A stretch of 64,000 nucleotides of DNA from Falsochrobactrum tianjinense (GCF_019100495.1 NZ_JAHRVA010000001.1:750597-814596); one strand, 5' to 3'; shown: positions 42,476-51,450, numbered from the stretch's first letter. Notes: generated by a model not told the origin, from the sequence alone. Made by a program: numbers and translations.

Positions 42476-42594
42476 TAAAAATCTGACTCGGAAATCTTGC
42501 CCCGATTAATGGTTGCGGATCGGCTATGCTTTGTTCACATTGTTGGCCGCCATGCGGGCTGATGTGACGGCGAGTCGATGATCGAGGTGAGGCG

Positions 42595-43617
42595 ATGGAA
42601 AGCAATCCGGTTCTGGTGGAAGTATTTCGCGGCCCGGTGGTGGAAAGCCGCCATCGTGGCGCAATCGCGGTTTATGATGGCGACGGGCGCAGGGTGTTTT
42701 CGCTTGGCGACATAGAGCGGTCGACTTTTCCGCGCTCGGCGGTCAAATCCATTCAGGCACTGCCATTGGTGGAAAGCGGTGCCGCCGATGCTTTCGGCTT
42801 CGACGATGCCGATCTCGCCATGGCCTGCGCGTCGCATTCCGGTGAAGAAGAGCATGTCGCGCGCGCCCAATCGATGCTGAAGAAGGCCGGGCTTGATGCA
42901 TCGGTGCTTGAATGCGGCAGTCACTGGCCGTTCCAGCAGCCCGTACTCATCAAGCTGGCGCAAAGCGGAAAAACGCCGACGCCGCTGCACAATAATTGCT
43001 CTGGAAAACATGCGGGATTTCTAGCAACCTGCATGCATTGCGGCATGGAAACCAAGGGCTATGTCGCGCTTGGTTCTGATATTCAGGACATGGTGCGTGA
43101 TGCGATGGTGGATGTGACCGGCGCGGTCCACGATATCGACCATTGCGGCACGGATGGCTGCTCGATACCCACCTACGCCATTCCGCTTTCGAATATTGCC
43201 CATGGCTTCGCCAGGATGGCGACAGGAACCGGGCTTGGTGAGAACCGCGCCAAGGCTGCGCAGCGCCTGATCCATGCTTGTATGACCGAGTCCTTTTATG
43301 TGGCGGGCACTAGACGCGCCTGCACTGAACTCATGCGCATGGCGCCGGGGCGGATTTTCGTCAAAACCGGCGCGGAGGGCGTCTTTTGCGGCGCGGTGCC
43401 GGAACTGGGCCTCGGCTTTGCGCTCAAATGCGATGACGGCGCAACACGCGCATCCGAAGCCATGGTGGCAAGCCTGCTTTCGCGCATGTTCCACAAGGAT
43501 GCGGAACTATCGGCAAAGCTTGCAGCTTTCGCCAGCCCGGGAATGAAGAACTGGAACGGGATACCTTTTGGCAGCGTGGCCCCGGTAGAGGTGTTTCGCA
43601 ATGCTGTCATAGGTTAG
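42595..43617 (+). CDS. L-asparaginase, rhizobial (type 3/AnsA-like) family
   Basis: Hydrolyses asparagine to aspartate and ammonia. This 340-residue protein belongs to the Rhizobium etli-type family, unrelated to E. coli asparaginases. The catalytic SxxK (S48, K51 in RSAVKSIQALP), S80, and the metal-site residues C135, K138 (NNCSGKHAGF) and C189 (GTDGCSIPTYAI) fall at the same numbers I remember for the R. etli enzyme. GAGGTGAGG precedes the ATG. Cytoplasmic. It is divergent from betI. Confidence 0.92.
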   Translation: MESNPVLVEVFRGPVVESRHRGAIAVYDGDGRRVFSLGDIERSTFPRSAVKSIQALPLVESGAADAFGFDDADLAMACASHSGEEEHVARAQSMLKKAGLDASVLECGSHWPFQQPVLIKLAQSGKTPTPLHNNCSGKHAGFLATCMHCGMETKGYVALGSDIQDMVRDAMVDVTGAVHDIDHCGTDGCSIPTYAIPLSNIAHGFARMATGTGLGENRAKAAQRLIHACMTESFYVAGTRRACTELMRMAPGRIFVKTGAEGVFCGAVPELGLGFALKCDDGATRASEAMVASLLSRMFHKDAELSAKLAAFASPGMKNWNGIPFGSVAPVEVFRNAVIG

Positions 43618-43662
43618 GGCAGCAGGCTTGCGCAAAGCCTGCCGCCAGCCTAGAATCGTTCT

Positions 43663-44127
43663 ATGAGTAGAGCATTTACCAAGGAACAGGACGACGCGCC
43701 CGACGATCTGGGAGAGCGGCCGATCAGCCCGTTTCGCAACCTCGTCACGCGCAATGGCCTTTCCCTGATAGAAGATGAGCTTGCGCACCTTCAGCGCGAA
43801 CTGGCGCAGGCCAATGTCGCAGGCGACCGTTCAGCCATTGCCCGCATCTCGCGTGATCTTCGTTACTGGGCTGCGCGGCGCGAGACGGCCGAACTTTCGG
43901 TGCCCGAGGCAGGCAGCGATGTCGTTCGCTTTGGCATGACAGTCGAGCTTGAGGACGAGGACGGCGAAACTCGTATCTGGACCATTGTCGGCGAAGACGA
44001 AGCCGATCCCTCGAAGGGCAAGATTTCTCATGCCGCGCCCGTTGCCATCATGCTTTTCGGCAAGCCGGTCGGTGATGTCGTGAAGATCAATGGCAAGCAA
44101 TGGGAAATCGTGTCGGCGAAGATTTAG
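43663..44127 (+). CDS. GreA/GreB-like transcription factor with altered tip
   Basis: A 154-residue protein with the Gre C-terminal FKBP-like domain (about residues 85-154: VVRFGMTVELEDEDGETRIWTIVGEDEADPSKGKISHAAPVAIMLFGKPVGDVVKI) preceded by a helical hairpin (about 33-78). The hairpin tip reads QANVAGDRSAIARI and lacks the usual D/E pair (ENAEYxxA) of GreA/GreB that reaches the RNA polymerase catalytic magnesium. It may bind the polymerase secondary channel without cleavage stimulation. Start by ATG at 43663 without a strong ribosome-binding site. Confidence 0.82.
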   Translation: MSRAFTKEQDDAPDDLGERPISPFRNLVTRNGLSLIEDELAHLQRELAQANVAGDRSAIARISRDLRYWAARRETAELSVPEAGSDVVRFGMTVELEDEDGETRIWTIVGEDEADPSKGKISHAAPVAIMLFGKPVGDVVKINGKQWEIVSAKI

Positions 44128-44128
44128 A

Positions 44129-45121
44129 TCAGAGCCAGCCTTTTCCCCGAAAATAGACAAGTGGCAATATGGCGGACGCGATCATCAGGCCCAGCGCCAT
44201 GGGGTAGCCCCAGGGCGAATTCAGTTCCGGCATGAAGGAAAAGTTCATGCCATAGATTGATGCGACCAGCGTTGGCGGCATGAAGCCCACGGCTGCGACC
44301 GAGAAAATCTTGATAATGGCGTTTTGTTCGACCGAAATCAGCCCGACGATAGTATCGAGCAGGAATGTCACTTTGTTGGACAGGAAATCCACGTAAGCGG
44401 TCAGCGACTGGGCGTCGCGTTCCAGCGATTTGATCCACGAACGCGTGTCCTTCTTTGTGGCGACAGGGCTGTTGATCGCCGAAAGGTAGACCAGCATGCG
44501 GCTTAGTCCCGCAAGGCTTTCGCGCACGCGCGACAGAAATGTTCCCTGTCCGCCGATCTGCGTGAGAATATGCCGGAAATCCTGCGTCGTCATGGGGCGG
44601 GCCTTGGGCTGGCGGCGGTAGATCGAATGCGACGCTGCATCGATCTTTCCGGCGGCCCCTTCCAGAATATCCGCAAGGCGGTTCGTTGTGGCCTCGGTGA
44701 TGCCTAGCATGATGGCAAGTCCCGAACATTTGGCCGATATCAACCCGTTGCCCGGCTTCGTCGCCCGCAAAATATAAATGCTGACGGACTTGGGATCGGC
44801 ATAGCGTACGGTGATGAGGCGAGTGCCGTGCAGGATAAAGGTCACGGGGGCCAGTTCCCTGTGGTCGAGATCGACCGCGTGAAGGATCGGCACGGTGAGA
44901 TATTGCGCGCCGCCCTCCATATAGAAGCGGCTTGATTCCTCGATTTCCGTCATGTCTGCATGCGTGGGAATGGAGATACCCGTCCATGCTTCTACAATGT
45001 GGTCTTCATTGACGGCGGGTGCGAACAGATCGATCCAGATGACATTATCGGGCAATGGCTGGCCCGGCTCGATATCGACGCGTTGGAGATGGTCTCCTGT
45101 AAGGCAGTAAAGCGTAATCAT
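44129..45121 (-). CDS. CorA-family magnesium/divalent cation transporter
   Basis: A 330-residue CorA-type transporter. A cytoplasmic N-terminal domain (1-265) precedes two C-terminal transmembrane helices with the signature YGMNF (ASIYGMNFSFMPELN) at the pore and MALGLMIASAILPLVYFRGKGWL at the end. It probably takes up Mg2+ (or Co2+/Ni2+). It converges with the Gre-like gene, one base apart. No other transport genes nearby. Confidence 0.92.
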   Translation of the reverse strand: MITLYCLTGDHLQRVDIEPGQPLPDNVIWIDLFAPAVNEDHIVEAWTGISIPTHADMTEIEESSRFYMEGGAQYLTVPILHAVDLDHRELAPVTFILHGTRLITVRYADPKSVSIYILRATKPGNGLISAKCSGLAIMLGITEATTNRLADILEGAAGKIDAASHSIYRRQPKARPMTTQDFRHILTQIGGQGTFLSRVRESLAGLSRMLVYLSAINSPVATKKDTRSWIKSLERDAQSLTAYVDFLSNKVTFLLDTIVGLISVEQNAIIKIFSVAAVGFMPPTLVASIYGMNFSFMPELNSPWGYPMALGLMIASAILPLVYFRGKGWL

Positions 45122-45363
45122 GCGGCACCTGATGGCAAATCCCTGAAACTGTTTTCCAACATTGCGCGAAAATTGTTAACGGAATGCGGCGGCGCTTTCA
45201 AAGCTTTGCCGCGCCGTCGTCAATCTGCATTGACAGTATGAGCGCACGAAGGTTAATCATCCGATGATTTGGAGCATTGATGCGACGACCCGGACACAAC
45301 TGGCGCCGCTATGTGCCGTTTTGTGGTTTCCCTAATCATAGAACCGGAAAGGTTGGTGGCCTT

Positions 45364-46668
45364 ATGAGCCATACAAGCCCGATTTCTCTTGTCGACACAG
45401 AGAATGAAATGCAGGTGCAGCCGGAACCGCTCATCGACGCGGAAACGGACAGTGTACCGCCACCCAGCGCCCAGCGTCCGCCAAGCAAGGCTCTGCGCAT
45501 CCTTCTGGGATTGAGCCTTGTGTTGATCGCTGCCAATCTGCGGCCCGTTTTTTCCAGCGTATCGGTGCTGCTGCCCGAAATTATCGAAGGCACGGGCATG
45601 TCATCGATGGCCGCAGGCGTGCTGACGACCTTGCCGGTTCTTTGCATGGGACTTTTTGCGCCTTTCGCGCCGCGACTGGCGCAGCGTTTCGGCGCGGAGC
45701 GCGTGCTGCTTTTTGTCGTGGCCGTTCTGACGGTGGGAATGCTGCTGCGCGGCTTCGATCATGTCGCGTGGCTTTTTCTCGGCGCAGGGCTGGCGGGAGC
45801 CGCGATTGCCATGGGCAATGTGCTTCTGCCCGGCGTGGTCAAGCGCGACTTTCCCAAGCAGGCGGCAATCATGACCGGCCTTTATACGATGGCATTATGC
45901 GCAGGCGCAGCCTCTGCTGCCGGATTTACCATCCCGATCAAGGATATGCTTGGCGGATCGTGGCGGCTGGCACTGGCGTTCTGGGCCATTCCGGCGGCGC
46001 TGGTTCTGGCTTTGTGGCTGCCGCAGGCCCTGCGGGCGAAGCACAATACGGCTCATTCGGGCTTTCGCGTGATCGGCTTGTGGAAAGACAGGCTCGCATG
46101 GCAGGTGACGCTGTTTATGGGGCTGCAATCCTCACTGGCCTATATCGTGTTTGGCTGGTTGGCGCCGATCCTGCGCGAAAGAGGACTAAGCGCTGCAACC
46201 GCTGGGGGGCTGGTCTCTTTCTCCATCATGGCTCAGGTGATTACCTGTCTGGCGATCCCCTCGATCGCCATCCGGCAGAAAAACCAAAGCGCAATCAATG
46301 TCATTCTGTGCGCCTGCGCGACATTGGCGCTTGCTGGCTTTCTCTATCTGCCAAGCTGGACGTTCTGGCCGCTGGCTATCGTGCAGGGCATCGGGCAGGG
46401 CGGACTCATTGCCGCTGCCATGATGGTGATCGTGTTGCGCGCGCCTGACTCTCATACGGCGGCGCATCTTTCCGGTATGGCCCAATGCGTGGGCTATGTC
46501 CTGGCAGCGATAGGCCCGCTGCTGGTAGGCATGATTCATAATGTGACGGAAAGCTTCGCAGCTTGCGGCATTCTGTTTGCGGTGCTGGGACTGTGCGCGG
46601 CAATCAACGGCTGGGGTGCCGGGCGAGCCCGTCATATCGATGTGCGAACCGAGACGGAAACGGCATAA
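45364..46668 (+). CDS. MFS permease, CynX/NimT-like
   Basis: A 434-residue major facilitator protein with twelve hydrophobic helices, similar to the cyanate permease CynX/nitroimidazole transporter NimT group (LSLVLIAANLRPVFSSVSVLLPEI near helix 1, then ARLAQRFGAERVLLF). The substrate is unknown; family annotation as cyanate permease should not be taken as evidence. I start at the ATG 45364; an ATG at 45280 with GGAG would add an unusual polar leader. No cyanase gene is adjacent. Confidence 0.86.
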   Translation: MSHTSPISLVDTENEMQVQPEPLIDAETDSVPPPSAQRPPSKALRILLGLSLVLIAANLRPVFSSVSVLLPEIIEGTGMSSMAAGVLTTLPVLCMGLFAPFAPRLAQRFGAERVLLFVVAVLTVGMLLRGFDHVAWLFLGAGLAGAAIAMGNVLLPGVVKRDFPKQAAIMTGLYTMALCAGAASAAGFTIPIKDMLGGSWRLALAFWAIPAALVLALWLPQALRAKHNTAHSGFRVIGLWKDRLAWQVTLFMGLQSSLAYIVFGWLAPILRERGLSAATAGGLVSFSIMAQVITCLAIPSIAIRQKNQSAINVILCACATLALAGFLYLPSWTFWPLAIVQGIGQGGLIAAAMMVIVLRAPDSHTAAHLSGMAQCVGYVLAAIGPLLVGMIHNVTESFAACGILFAVLGLCAAINGWGAGRARHIDVRTETETA

Positions 46669-46725
46669 GGCAAGCCCAAAGTCCGGCAGGTCCCGAACAT
46701 CGGGGCCGGCCGGTTTCAGTACAGT

Positions 46726-47088
46726 TCAGATGAACTGGCCAAGGCCGGGAATGGCCCCGACAACCGCATCAACTGGTTCATCTCCTGCCTTTTCCTTGGC
46801 AAAGCGGATGGTTTCCCTGGCCACGCCGGAAATCTCGCCCATGCCCAGACCCGCCGACATCAATTGGGAACCAAGGCCCATCACGCCGCCCATGAGGCCG
46901 GAAAGAAGGCCGCCGCTCTTGACTTGGGACACGGCTTCTTCGGCACCCGGAATTGCGGCCAGCAATTCCTGCACCTTGTCGGCCGGACCTTCCTTTTGCA
47001 GAAATGCTAAAATCATGCCAACGGCCTTTTGCGCCGTTGCCGCATCGATGCCGACATTGGAGGTGATGCGGGCGATCAGTTCATCCAT
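46726..47088 (-). CDS. Small helical DUF2267/DUF2780-like protein
   Basis: A 120-residue protein MDELIARITSNVGIDAATAQKAVGMILAFLQKEGPADKVQELLAAIPG... resembling DUF2267/DUF2780 proteins. The first 50 residues are helical and acidic; a Gly-rich segment (KSGGLLSGLMGGVMGLGSQLMSAGLGMGEISGVA) could form a hydrophobic hairpin. Role unknown. GGGAGAGTC precedes the ATG at 47088. It lies between the MFS gene (convergent) and the HerA-like gene (divergent). Confidence 0.82.
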   Translation of the reverse strand: MDELIARITSNVGIDAATAQKAVGMILAFLQKEGPADKVQELLAAIPGAEEAVSQVKSGGLLSGLMGGVMGLGSQLMSAGLGMGEISGVARETIRFAKEKAGDEPVDAVVGAIPGLGQFI

Positions 47089-47230
47089 GAGACTCTCCCA
47101 AATAATCTTACGTTTACGTAATACGCATTCTCGCCACGACTTTGCAAGTTAAAGATGGCTTTGCCGTTGTAGCGGGAGCGTGCTGCGGTTATACCGTAAA
47201 AGGAGAAAATTTTAGGGAGCGACCTGCCTG

Positions 47231-48754
47231 ATGACTGCCGATGACGCTATTTTCCTTGGCGCAAGCCGCAAGCCGGACGATTCCTACCAGCAGCCGGAAT
47301 ATCTGGCGCTCAAATATGGCAACCGGCACGGACTTGTCACCGGCGCGACGGGGACGGGCAAGACGGTGACATTGCAGGTTCTGGCAGAAAGCTTTTCCGC
47401 CGCTGGCGTCCCGGTTTTCTGCGCGGATATCAAGGGCGACCTTTCGGGTATTGCCGCGACAGGCATTCTCAATGACAACCTTTCAAAGCGCGCCGCCGAG
47501 ATCAAGCTCGACCCTTATGAGATGCGCGCCGCGCCGGTCATTTTCTGGGATATTTTCGGCGAGCAGGGCCATCCGGTCCGCGCGACCATTTCAGAAATGG
47601 GGCCGCTATTGCTTTCCCGCCTCATGAATCTCACCGAGGCGCAGGAAGGTGTGCTCAACGTAGCTTTCCGTCTGGCCGACGAAGAAGGTCTGCTGCTGCT
47701 CGATCTCAAGGATTTGCAGTCGATCCTCACGGAAATGGCGGAACGTTCCTCCGAATTGTCGGCCAAATACGGCAATGTCAACAAAGCTTCCGTGGGCGCG
47801 ATCCAGCGCTCCCTGCTTGTGCTCGACCAGCAGGGTGCTTCGAATTTTTTCGGCGAGCCAGCGCTGCGTATTGCGGACCTCATGCGTACGACGACGGACG
47901 GGCGCGGCGTGATCAGTGTGCTCGCCGCCGACAAGCTGATGATGAGCCCGCGTCTTTACTCGACCTTCCTGCTCTGGCTGATGTCCGAGCTGTTCGAGGA
48001 ATTGCCGGAAATTGGCGATCCCGACAAGCCGAGGCTGGTATTCTTTTTCGATGAAGCGCATCTGTTGTTCGACGAAGCGCCAAAAGCCCTTATCGACCGT
48101 GTCGAGCAGGTGGTGCGGCTGATTCGCTCGAAAGGCGTGGGTGTCTACTTCGTCACACAGAATCCGCTCGATGTGCCCGAAAGCGTGCTGGCGCAGCTTG
48201 GCAACCGGGTGCAGCACGCGCTTCGCGCCTATACGCCGCGCGAAACCAACGCGGTGAAAACTGCCGCAGATACATTCCGTCCGAATCCCGATTTCAATAC
48301 ATTTAAGGCGATCACCAATCTGGCGACCGGCGAGGCGCTGGTTTCGACCTTGCAGGCTAAGGGCGTGCCGTCCGTCGTACAGCGCACATTGATTCGCCCG
48401 CCATCGTCGCGCATCGGCCCGTTGACGCCGGACGAGCGCGCGAAAATCATCGCGGCAAGCCCGATATCGGGGCAATATGATCAGTCGGTTGACCGTGATT
48501 CTGCATTCGAGATGCTGGCTAGAAAAGCGCAGGCTGCTGCCCAGGCGCAGCAAAAGGGCAAGGAAGCCGAAGCGGAATCCAGCGAGGGTGGCGGCGGCAT
48601 TTTCGGCGATCTTGTCGGAACAGCGCTTGGCACGGGCCGCCGCTCAGGGCGTCAGACGGTTGCGGAAGCCGCAATGAAATCGGTGGTGCGCTCGGTCGGC
48701 AGTTCGCTTGGCCGCGCTTTGGTGCGCGGTATTCTCGGCAGCTTCAAGCGCTAA
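47231..48754 (+). CDS. HerA-like ATPase (DUF853)
   Basis: A 507-residue DUF853 protein, a HerA/FtsK-like P-loop ATPase. Walker A is GLVTGATGTGKTVTLQVLAE (about residue 42), Walker B VFFFDEAHLLFDEAP (about 275), and an arginine-finger-type region follows (RSKGVGVYFVTQNPLDVPESVLAQLGNRVQHALRAYTPRE). The C-terminal 60 residues are Ala/Gln/Gly-rich. DNA translocase or export roles have been suggested for the family; the true role is not known. It appears as a single-gene transcription unit. Confidence 0.9.
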   Translation: MTADDAIFLGASRKPDDSYQQPEYLALKYGNRHGLVTGATGTGKTVTLQVLAESFSAAGVPVFCADIKGDLSGIAATGILNDNLSKRAAEIKLDPYEMRAAPVIFWDIFGEQGHPVRATISEMGPLLLSRLMNLTEAQEGVLNVAFRLADEEGLLLLDLKDLQSILTEMAERSSELSAKYGNVNKASVGAIQRSLLVLDQQGASNFFGEPALRIADLMRTTTDGRGVISVLAADKLMMSPRLYSTFLLWLMSELFEELPEIGDPDKPRLVFFFDEAHLLFDEAPKALIDRVEQVVRLIRSKGVGVYFVTQNPLDVPESVLAQLGNRVQHALRAYTPRETNAVKTAADTFRPNPDFNTFKAITNLATGEALVSTLQAKGVPSVVQRTLIRPPSSRIGPLTPDERAKIIAASPISGQYDQSVDRDSAFEMLARKAQAAAQAQQKGKEAEAESSEGGGGIFGDLVGTALGTGRRSGRQTVAEAAMKSVVRSVGSSLGRALVRGILGSFKR

Positions 48755-48947
48755 GCAAGGCAATAGGGAGTGGGTGCTTCTCATAGGGGTTAATTTTTCA
48801 GAATTTGCCACTCTAGGTTGATATGATCCTCCTGATTACAAAAAACGAGCATAGTTTTTTTGCCTTGGCAGGCTGTTATTTTTGTCGGGTGTTCTCAGCG
48901 GGAGATTTCGCTACTTGTTGTCCGATGTAAATCGGAGGCTGAGCACC

Positions 48948-49637
48948 ATGCCGTTATCCCAGGGTCTTCTTTCGCAGATCGCCCGCGATGCTCTTTGGGT
49001 TAGTGAAGATGTAGCCACCGATGGTGCGGAGCTGCCGCTGCAGATTGGTTGTGTTGTGGCACAAACCGGTGAAAGGGGGGTACAAAGTATCGCGGCCAGA
49101 GAAGTGGAACGTAACGCGATGGAACTTGCCCAACCATCCCCAAAACTGTCGACACATATCGCTCAATTGGCAGACAACGCAGTGAACCGGCATATCCAGC
49201 AAATCAACGCCGATAACGCTAAATGGGGCATCAATCTCTCAGAAGAAGAATCTCTCATTCAATCTCATTTTCGACGAGGCTTGTGCGGTGAAAGCTGTGA
49301 TGCGGTTTTGTCATCTCTTCAAGACACCTCACTGCATGGAAGGGTCCAGAAGATCAACGCCGGATACAGAGGAGAAGTGCATTTTTTCTTGCAGAGTCCC
49401 GATGGTGAAATTTTCATCGAGCCAACGTGGAAGCAGATTGTGGTATCGCGTAGTGAAGAACAAACAAATCCAACGGAGATCGCGAATAAATTGAATAGTT
49501 TTCCGGACGTATTTGTTGGAAGTAAAAGTCAGTTTTCCAAGCAAGTTGCTAATTCTTGTGCGACGCTTAACAAGCATCACCTCATCTCAGAGGTGCTGAA
49601 TTATTGGGGCATAAATCAGGATGGCCGGTTCATATAA
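48948..49637 (+). CDS. Orphan AT-rich protein with a transglutaminase/papain-like Cys-His-Glu pattern
   Basis: A 229-residue protein with no family I recognise. The start at the ATG 48948 is set by GGAGG (48934-48938); an open TTG further upstream at 48882 is unlikely. Codon use is more AT-rich than neighbouring genes, suggesting transfer. Residues 111-117 (GLCGESC), H145 (GEVHFFL) and E158-P-T-W161 match in order and roughly in spacing the catalytic Cys, His and Asp-P-T-W of transglutaminase-like/papain-like folds, with Glu in place of Asp. There is no signal peptide. An effector-like protease, deamidase or immunity-associated enzyme is possible; this is inference. Confidence 0.68.
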   Translation: MPLSQGLLSQIARDALWVSEDVATDGAELPLQIGCVVAQTGERGVQSIAAREVERNAMELAQPSPKLSTHIAQLADNAVNRHIQQINADNAKWGINLSEEESLIQSHFRRGLCGESCDAVLSSLQDTSLHGRVQKINAGYRGEVHFFLQSPDGEIFIEPTWKQIVVSRSEEQTNPTEIANKLNSFPDVFVGSKSQFSKQVANSCATLNKHHLISEVLNYWGINQDGRFI

Positions 49638-49663
49638 TATTCTTCATTCGGCGCGCTTTAACA

Positions 49664-49772
49664 CCAAGGCGCTGAGATGCTAACGCATCACGCCCTGAAA
49701 ATGCTCAATCGCCGCACAGACTTAACCAAAACCCAATGAGTTTCTTTCATCAAGCTTTGGTATAAGTTGGCG
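49664..49772. repeat. Palindromic intergenic repeat, copy 1
   Basis: CCAAGGCGCTGAGATGCTAACGC... from 49664 to 49740 is about 80 % identical (without gaps, by eye) to the reverse complement of 52883-52959. Inside is the hairpin GATGC-TAAC-GCATC (49676-49689). The right end, TTTGGTATAAGTTGGC, resembles the right end of the other copy, so the element is palindromic at large scale. Size and symmetry resemble the Bru-RS elements of Brucella, but I cannot confirm the identity. Confidence 0.72.
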
Positions 49773-49805
49773 ACTATGGCAGTTTCGCCTGCTCCCTTAT
49801 CCCTA

Positions 49806-50522
49806 TCACATGACCAGAATAGGCGACTTCGGCGGAACGCGATTGTAAAGATCCATGACGTCCTGATTGAGCATGCGCACGCAGCCCGATGAAACGGCCT
49901 TGCCGATGGTCCACCATTCGGGATTGCCGTGCAGGCGATAGATCGTGTCCTTGCCATCCTTGAAGATATAGAGCGCGCGGGCGCCAAGCGGGTTCTTGAG
50001 GCCCGGATCCATGCCGCCATTGCGCGCGCTGTAGGGCTCCAGTTCCGGCTGACGGGCGATCATGTCGTCCGGCGGCGTCCAGCGCGGCCATTTGCGCTTG
50101 TACTGGATAACGGCGCGGCCCGACCATGCGAAGCCATCGCGACCGATACCAACGCCGTAGCGCATGGCCTGCCCATTGCCGAGCACCAGGTAAAGGAAGC
50201 GGTTGGCAGTATCCACGACGATAGTGCCGGGCATTTCGCCGGTCGGGTCCTGTACGACCTGACGCAGATAACGCTTGTCCATTTTCTGGATCGGAATGGC
50301 GGGCAGTTGATAGCCCTCATCTTCGACCGCCGCATACATGGAAACCCAGCTTCCATAGGAGGCGTCGACATTGGCCTGCGGGGTTTTTTTGATGGGGTTT
50401 CCTGAAGCATCCACATCGATGATCGGAACATTCTGCCCCAACTGAGCACAACCGGCGAGGCCGGCCGCCGCTGTTGCTGTCATTGCCGTAAGAAATGAAC
50501 GGCGGGTAAGGGTTGTTTGCAT
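49806..50522 (-). CDS. L,D-transpeptidase with Tat-like lipoprotein signal
   Basis: A 238-residue YkuD/ErfK-family L,D-transpeptidase that forms 3-3 cross-links in peptidoglycan or attaches proteins to it. The catalytic motif is SSGCVRMLNQDVMDLY (Cys about residue 220), preceded by the histidine in YRLHGNPEWWTIGK. The N-terminus MQTTLTRRSFLTAMTATAAAGLAGCAQ contains both RRSFL (Tat-type) and LAGC (lipobox). In Brucella such enzymes attach outer-membrane beta-barrels to peptidoglycan; whether this one does is unknown. Confidence 0.92.
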   Translation of the reverse strand: MQTTLTRRSFLTAMTATAAAGLAGCAQLGQNVPIIDVDASGNPIKKTPQANVDASYGSWVSMYAAVEDEGYQLPAIPIQKMDKRYLRQVVQDPTGEMPGTIVVDTANRFLYLVLGNGQAMRYGVGIGRDGFAWSGRAVIQYKRKWPRWTPPDDMIARQPELEPYSARNGGMDPGLKNPLGARALYIFKDGKDTIYRLHGNPEWWTIGKAVSSGCVRMLNQDVMDLYNRVPPKSPILVM

Positions 50523-50796
50523 GAGATAACCAGATTAGTGACGGGAGGAGTTACTGATACAATGTTAGGGTTAACGAAACGCGACCAACGCTCTGATTGC
50601 GTCTGCAAGTTGAAGACGGGCAGTAGCGGCCCTGTCTGATTGGCCGCAAAACGCCTCAAAAATGTGGCGTCGGGCCGGTCGCAATAAGGCTTAAACGTGG
50701 CCGGGGCATAGTCTGTGTCTCGTGTTGCCGTTGTGACACAATTTTGGGAGCAATGGTTGCCTGCAGCGGGGCTTCCCTGATCGGCTCTTGGTAAAA
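50523..50796. other. Gene-free gap
   Basis: The 274 bases between the dehalogenase stop and the L,D-transpeptidase start hold no convincing gene. Open frames crossing it continue into flanking genes in the wrong frame. It should hold the transpeptidase promoter on the minus strand; I see no clear boxes. Confidence 0.6.
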
Positions 50797-51450
50797 TCAG
50801 TCCAGAAGTTCCAGGCTGGGCAGGATAAGGGCCGGGGAATACTGCTTGTATTCGTCGGGCTGGCCGGAACGGTTTATCCATACTGCCCGCATGCCGAAGC
50901 GTGCCGCTCCCGCAACATCCCAGCGGTTTGACGACTGAAAGGAAATCGCCGAAGGATAAAGCCGCCATTGCAAGGTGACGAGTTCGTAGGCGGCGGGCGC
51001 TGTTTTGTAGCGCTTGACGGCATCGACCGAAATCACATCGTCGAGCAGTACATCAAGGGCTGCCGATTTGACGGCGGCCTCCAGCATGGCGGGCGAACCG
51101 TTGGAAAGGATCGCCAGCCGCGCGCCCCGGTTCCTGAGGGACTTGAGAGCAGCAGGGACTTCCGGATAGCAGTCAAGATTCCAGTAGGCATCAAGCAGAT
51201 CGTTGCGCAATGCCGGATCGACGGAGGGATAGCGGGCAAAGGCGAAGTCGAGCGCTTCCTCGGTCAGTTTCCAGAAATCGCTATAGGTTCCCATCAGGCT
51301 CAGAATCCACGAATATTCGAGCTGTTTGGCGCGCCAGAGTTCGGAGAAGGCGCGGCCGTCCGGCCCGGCCTTGTCTTCATGCCGACGCACCGCCGAATGG
51401 ACATCGAACAATGTGCCATAGGCATCGAAGACATAGGAACTGTAAGCCAC
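50797..51450 (-). CDS. Haloacid dehalogenase, type II
   Basis: A 217-residue HAD hydrolase of the L-2-haloacid dehalogenase (type II) group. The nucleophile is the aspartate in VFDAYGTLFDVHSAV (residue 9); the substrate-site arginine/Trp region SELWRAKQLEYSWILSLMG, motif II AILSNGSPAML, the lysine in AVKRYKTAPAAYEL and motif FQSSNRWDVAGAARFGMRAVWINRSG all match. It starts at a GTG (51450) with GGAGAAA upstream. Physiological substrate may not be a halogenated acid. Same strand as the L,D-transpeptidase but 274 bases apart. Confidence 0.92.
   Translation of the reverse strand: MAYSSYVFDAYGTLFDVHSAVRRHEDKAGPDGRAFSELWRAKQLEYSWILSLMGTYSDFWKLTEEALDFAFARYPSVDPALRNDLLDAYWNLDCYPEVPAALKSLRNRGARLAILSNGSPAMLEAAVKSAALDVLLDDVISVDAVKRYKTAPAAYELVTLQWRLYPSAISFQSSNRWDVAGAARFGMRAVWINRSGQPDEYKQYSPALILPSLELLD

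Noticed and set aside
50480-50968. Minus-strand open frame of 162 codons across the ldt-dehalogenase gap
   Set aside because: It overlaps both neighbouring genes out of frame and has no conserved features.
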